From Rhodopseudomonas palustris (GTDB taxonomy: Bacteria; Pseudomonadota; Alphaproteobacteria; Rhizobiales; Xanthobacteraceae): a DNA stretch of 64,000 bases. Where the stretch lies: positions 99,377 to 163,376 of the forward strand of contig NZ_QKQS01000026.1 of assembly GCF_003226555.1 (NCBI RefSeq). The letters run 5' to 3'. The translations under genes and the position numbers were made by a program. This document shows, in pieces, positions 61,342 to 64,000 of the stretch (within the stretch, counting starts at the first letter, position 1; every line of letters starts with the position of its first letter). A model generated the notes under the pieces. That model did no database searches. It saw only the letters and a list, made by a program, of their open reading frames with translations, and had not been told where the DNA came from.

Positions 61342-62628
61342 TCACGCCGCGATCTGCGCCAGCCACGCCGCCAGCGCGACGCCGCCGATCGCCAGGGCGA
61401 CCAGCACCACCGCACTCGGCCAGGTGCGCCGGCCGCCGAACGCCACCGCATAGGCGGCCTTCAGCACGTTGTTGGACGAGGCCGCGATCAGCACCGCGAT
61501 CGCCACCGCGTGTTCGCCGATCCCGGCGGTGCCACCCTGCGCCAGGTTGAGCACGAACGGATCGATATCGGAAAAACCGACGATCGCCGCCAGCCAATAG
61601 ATGCCTTGCGTGCCAAATTCAGTCTTGACCCAGGTCGAGGCCAGCGAGATCGCCATGAACAGCACCGCGAACACCGCCGCGGTGCCGAGTTCGAGCGGGT
61701 TGCCGCGCTCCGACGGCTGGGGTGCTTCGCCGCTGGGGGCCTTGACGATCAGATATTGCAGCGCTGCGACCGCCAAAGCGATCGCGGCCAGCCCCAGCAT
61801 CGGCGCTGCCAGCGCGCGCGCCAGCGTCATGTTGAACACCGCGATCACCACCAGGATACGCAGATACATGATGCCGGTGGCGAGCGTGATGCCCGCTGTC
61901 GCCTGGCGGCGGAACGCGTCGCTGACGGCGGCCTGACGCGCCAGCACCACCGTCGTGGTGGTCGAGGAGTACAGCCCGCCGAGCCCGGCCATCCACAGTC
62001 CCTGCGCGGCGCGCTGCCAATAGCGCTGCGCCAGATAGCTCGCATAGGACAGCGCAGACACCAGCGTCAGCGCCAGCCACACCTGCCGCGGCGTGATGCT
62101 GGTGAGCGAAGTCACCGGCTCGGCCGGCAGCAGTGGCAGCACCACACCGCTGAGAATCAGGAATTGCGCCGCGGTGGTGATCTCGCGGGTGTCGACCTTG
62201 TGCACCAGCCGGTGCAGCCAGTCGCGCCCTGTCAGCAGCATCACCGCCGTCACCGTCACGCCTACGGCGACCCAATGCGGCAATGCCAGCGCGATGGCGC
62301 CGAGCAGATAAGCGTGCACATTGAGCAGCAGCACCACCAGCCCGGCGTTGCGCTCGCCCTGCTCGTCACGCTCGCGCAGGTGGACGGTGTAGAAGATCGA
62401 CAGCCAAACGCCGAGCACCAGCAGCCCGCCGGTAAAAGCGACCAGGTGGGTCGGATCGAGCCAGTACAGCACGCCGCCGCCGAGCGACAGCAGCGGGAAG
62501 GTCCGAACGCCGCCGGGGCGTGCGGATTTGCGCTGCTCGAAGAATTCCTCGAAGGCGAAGCCGAGAAAGAAACTCAGCAGCAACAACAGAGCCAAGCTGT
62601 GAACGGAAGGGGTGGCGATCATCGGCAT
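61342..62628 (-). CDS. MgtC/SapB and DUF4010 domain membrane protein
   Basis: 428-residue polytopic inner-membrane protein with about twelve hydrophobic segments. The N-terminal part (LLLLLSFFLGFAFEEFFEQR, VRTFPLLSLGGGVLYWLDP) is the MgtC/SapB-like domain and the C-terminal half (TPRQVWLALTLVSALSYASY, GIYWLAAIVGFSDIDPFVLN, NNVLKAAYAVAFG) is DUF4010. Function unknown; magnesium or general ion homeostasis is a family-level guess. Convergent with the preceding gene, 12 bases apart. Confidence 0.9.
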   Translation of the reverse strand: MPMIATPSVHSLALLLLLSFFLGFAFEEFFEQRKSARPGGVRTFPLLSLGGGVLYWLDPTHLVAFTGGLLVLGVWLSIFYTVHLRERDEQGERNAGLVVLLLNVHAYLLGAIALALPHWVAVGVTVTAVMLLTGRDWLHRLVHKVDTREITTAAQFLILSGVVLPLLPAEPVTSLTSITPRQVWLALTLVSALSYASYLAQRYWQRAAQGLWMAGLGGLYSSTTTTVVLARQAAVSDAFRRQATAGITLATGIMYLRILVVIAVFNMTLARALAAPMLGLAAIALAVAALQYLIVKAPSGEAPQPSERGNPLELGTAAVFAVLFMAISLASTWVKTEFGTQGIYWLAAIVGFSDIDPFVLNLAQGGTAGIGEHAVAIAVLIAASSNNVLKAAYAVAFGGRRTWPSAVVLVALAIGGVALAAWLAQIAA

Positions 62629-63100
62629 CGGCAGGGGCCAAACCAGCGCGGGACGAACTCGGCGCGGAAAAGGCCGCGGCGCCAGCGCGCCAACCGGGCC
62701 GGCGCGGAACTCTAGCAGGTGGGGCGAAGCGCGAGAAGCGATGACGACGAGCAGCCGCAGACGTGGAAGAGCCCCGCCCGGCGGGGGAACGGGACGGGGC
62801 TCTCCGATCCGGCCGCATCGGTTGCGTCCGGACCCACGTTCAAGCGACTCGCGCGTCCACCTGAACGATCCGAAACAGCACCTGGGGGATTGCGGCGCCG
62901 CTCAGCGGTATGGAGGCAATGCCCGCCCGCGCGTCATGTTCCTTGCGCGAATGTCGCAGTGACGGTGATTTTCGCCGTGTGGGGAACCTGGAGATAGGCG
63001 ACCGCGTCATCAGCCGCCGGTATCGTTCCTCGCCGCCGTCCGCTACCAATCAGCCCTGCGATTCGATCTCGATAGCTTCCCCCGCCGGAGACCGTCTGCC
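62629..63100. other. Intergenic region before the DUF3096 gene
   Basis: About 472 bases between divergent genes with no supported coding sequence. It includes a hairpin with 9-base perfect arms AGAGCCCCG / CGGGGCTCT at 62768-62776 and 62795-62803, enclosing a G-rich loop. Short frames here have no coding character. Confidence 0.5.
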
Positions 63101-63256
63101 ATGACAATCACCACTGCCCACATTCCAGCCATCGTCGCACTGATCGCCGGTATCCTGATTCTGGTGATGCCGCGGCTGTTGAACTTCATCGTCGCGCTGT
63201 ATCTGATCTGCGTCGGATTGATCGGCCTCGGAGCGTTGCGTTTCTTGCATCTTTAG
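63101..63256 (+). CDS. DUF3096 small membrane protein
   Basis: 51-residue protein: MTITTAHIPAIVALIAGILI, then LVMPRLLNFIVALYLICVGL and IGLGALRFLHL, giving two membrane helices. The sequence matches the DUF3096 pattern. GGAGACC lies about 11 bases before the ATG. Function unknown; probably inner membrane. Upstream of ppdK on the same strand by 91 bases. Confidence 0.8.
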   Translation: MTITTAHIPAIVALIAGILILVMPRLLNFIVALYLICVGLIGLGALRFLHL

Positions 63257-63347
63257 TCGGCTCGGGTTCCGCCGCCTTGCTTGCGACCGTCAAAACGTGG
63301 TCTAAAGCGCCCGTTTTCTGTTCCTCTTTCGCGGACCGTTGAGAGCC

Positions 63348-64000
63348 ATGGCCAAAGCCGCTTCGAAGAAGAAGACCGCCCCCAAATCCAAGTCTTCCAA
63401 GACTGCGCGTGGGAAGGGCGCTGCCGCGTCGAGCGCACGCAAGGCAGTGGCGAAGAGCCCGCCGAAGCCGGCCAAGAAGGCTGTTAGCAAGCCAGCCGCC
63501 AAGCCCGTCTCGAAGGCGGCCGCGAAGTCGAAAACGGTGGCCAAGCCGGCCGCCAAGACGGTGACCAAGCCCGCCGCCAAGGCTGCAGCGAAGGCTGCAA
63601 CCAAGCCTGCGACCAAGCCGGCCGCGAAGGCCGTCGCCAAGCCCGCCAAGAAGGCCGCGGCGAAAGCCGCTGCCGCGCCGAAGGCCGGCAAATGGGTCTA
63701 CACCTTCGGTGACGGCAAGGCCGAAGGCCGCGCCAATCTGCGCGACCTGCTCGGCGGCAAGGGCGCCAACCTCGCCGAGATGGCCAATCTCGGCCTGCCG
63801 GTGCCTCCGGGCTTCACCATCCCGACCTCGGTCTGCACTTATTTCTACGCCAACGGCAAAACCTATCCGAAGGAGCTGCAGTCGCAGGTCGAGCGCGCGC
63901 TCGAGCACGTCGGCAAGCTCACCAACAAGAAGTTCGGCGACGCCAAGAACCCGCTGTTGGTGTCGGTGCGCTCCGGCGCCCGCGCCTCGATGCCGGGCAT
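63348..64000 (+). CDS. ppdK: Pyruvate phosphate dikinase, 5' part, with histone-H1-like N-terminal tail
   Basis: First 217 residues of a gene cut by the window end. Residues 1 to about 113 are a basic low-complexity tail built of KPAAK, KAAAK and KPATK units, like histone H1 or AlgP. The enzyme begins at [58 protein letters not shown] and [15 protein letters not shown] are PPDK ATP-grasp sequences. Ordinary PPDK starts directly at the ATP-grasp domain. It interconverts pyruvate and phosphoenolpyruvate. GAGAGCC precedes the ATG. Confidence 0.94.
   Translation, partial: MAKAASKKKTAPKSKSSKTARGKGAAASSARKAVAKSPPKPAKKAVSKPAAKPVSKAAAKSKTVAKPAAKTVTKPAAKAAAKAATKPATKPAAKAVAKPAKKAAAKAAAAPKAGKWVYTFGDGKAEGRANLRDLLGGKGANLAEMANLGLPVPPGFTIPTSVCTYFYANGKTYPKELQSQVERALEHVGKLTNKKFGDAKNPLLVSVRSGARASMPG

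Overview
The window is high-GC alphaproteobacterial DNA. It most likely comes from Rhodopseudomonas palustris or a close relative in the Bradyrhizobium/Rhodopseudomonas group. This rests on a CcrM-type GANTC methylase, FNR/FixK-type boxes of the form TTGAT-N4-ATCAA, a candidate GTTC-N7-GTTC LexA box, LigAB protocatechuate 4,5-dioxygenase, a pyruvate phosphate dikinase with a Lys/Ala/Pro tail, and several families of dispersed palindromic repeats of the kind common in this group. The species call is inference. No rRNA, tRNA, CRISPR array, phage or classical insertion sequence was recognised.

Layout. 1-2.5 kb: tail of a LivM-LivG-LivF (HAAT) ABC importer operon. 2.6-6.5 kb: alpha/beta hydrolase, then an ArsR regulator with the SqrR/BigR cysteine spacing facing a rhodanese and an SQR-like flavoprotein, then a SAM methyltransferase. 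6.5-8.6 kb: a molybdenum-linked set (ArsC-like protein, DUF2478 protein, ModD) around a candidate Mo-box. 8.9-14.4 kb: acyl-CoA/aryl-CoA ligase, zinc-ribbon protein, Nudix hydrolase, LigAB and a cytochrome P450. 14.6-21.6 kb: a sulfate-ester block (alkylsulfatase, DsbA/HCCA-isomerase-like protein, arylsulfatase, TauE/SafE transporter, CMD-family protein). 21.7-26.3 kb: redox and metal block (CcoG and a small membrane protein behind an FNR/FixK box and a 20-bp perfect hairpin, PadR regulator with two operator palindromes, lone Rieske protein, NifX-like protein, DUF2892 protein, second SqrR-type ArsR). 26.3-30.5 kb: two-gene RND efflux pump. 30.6-33.4 kb: DsbA-like protein, then a small exported protein, a ferric-reductase-like flavocytochrome and a cytochrome-b5-domain protein behind a second, weaker FNR-type box.

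33.5-38.2 kb: ccrM with GANTC sites at its own start, YpfJ-type metalloprotease, MoaB, two-subunit CoA-transferase-like enzyme. 38.4-43.9 kb: MarR-GNAT fusion, GT2 protein, radical SAM protein of the PA0069/SPL type behind a LexA-like box, RNase HII, GT39-like membrane protein. 43.9-56.2 kb: TonB-dependent receptor, uracil-DNA glycosylase without enough cysteines for an Fe-S cluster, ETF-ubiquinone oxidoreductase, TPR protein, IspE, polyprenyl diphosphate synthase, DUF2007 and TrmN6-like proteins, a 32-residue membrane protein, SppA-like protease. 56.3-59.9 kb: glyQ and glyS split by a DUF559 endonuclease gene that lies between inverted hairpin repeats. 60.2-64 kb: a protein with an internal duplication, MgtC/DUF4010 membrane protein, DUF3096 protein, and the start of ppdK.

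The best candidate for an undescribed system is the DUF559 unit at 57.31-57.78 kb. It has two near-identical inverted terminal hairpins whose stems differ by compensating changes, and the nuclease reading frame runs into the right-hand repeat and ends on the glyS start codon. Ten further palindromic repeats of four other families all lie downstream of genes, six of them between convergent genes, where they probably act as transcription terminators.
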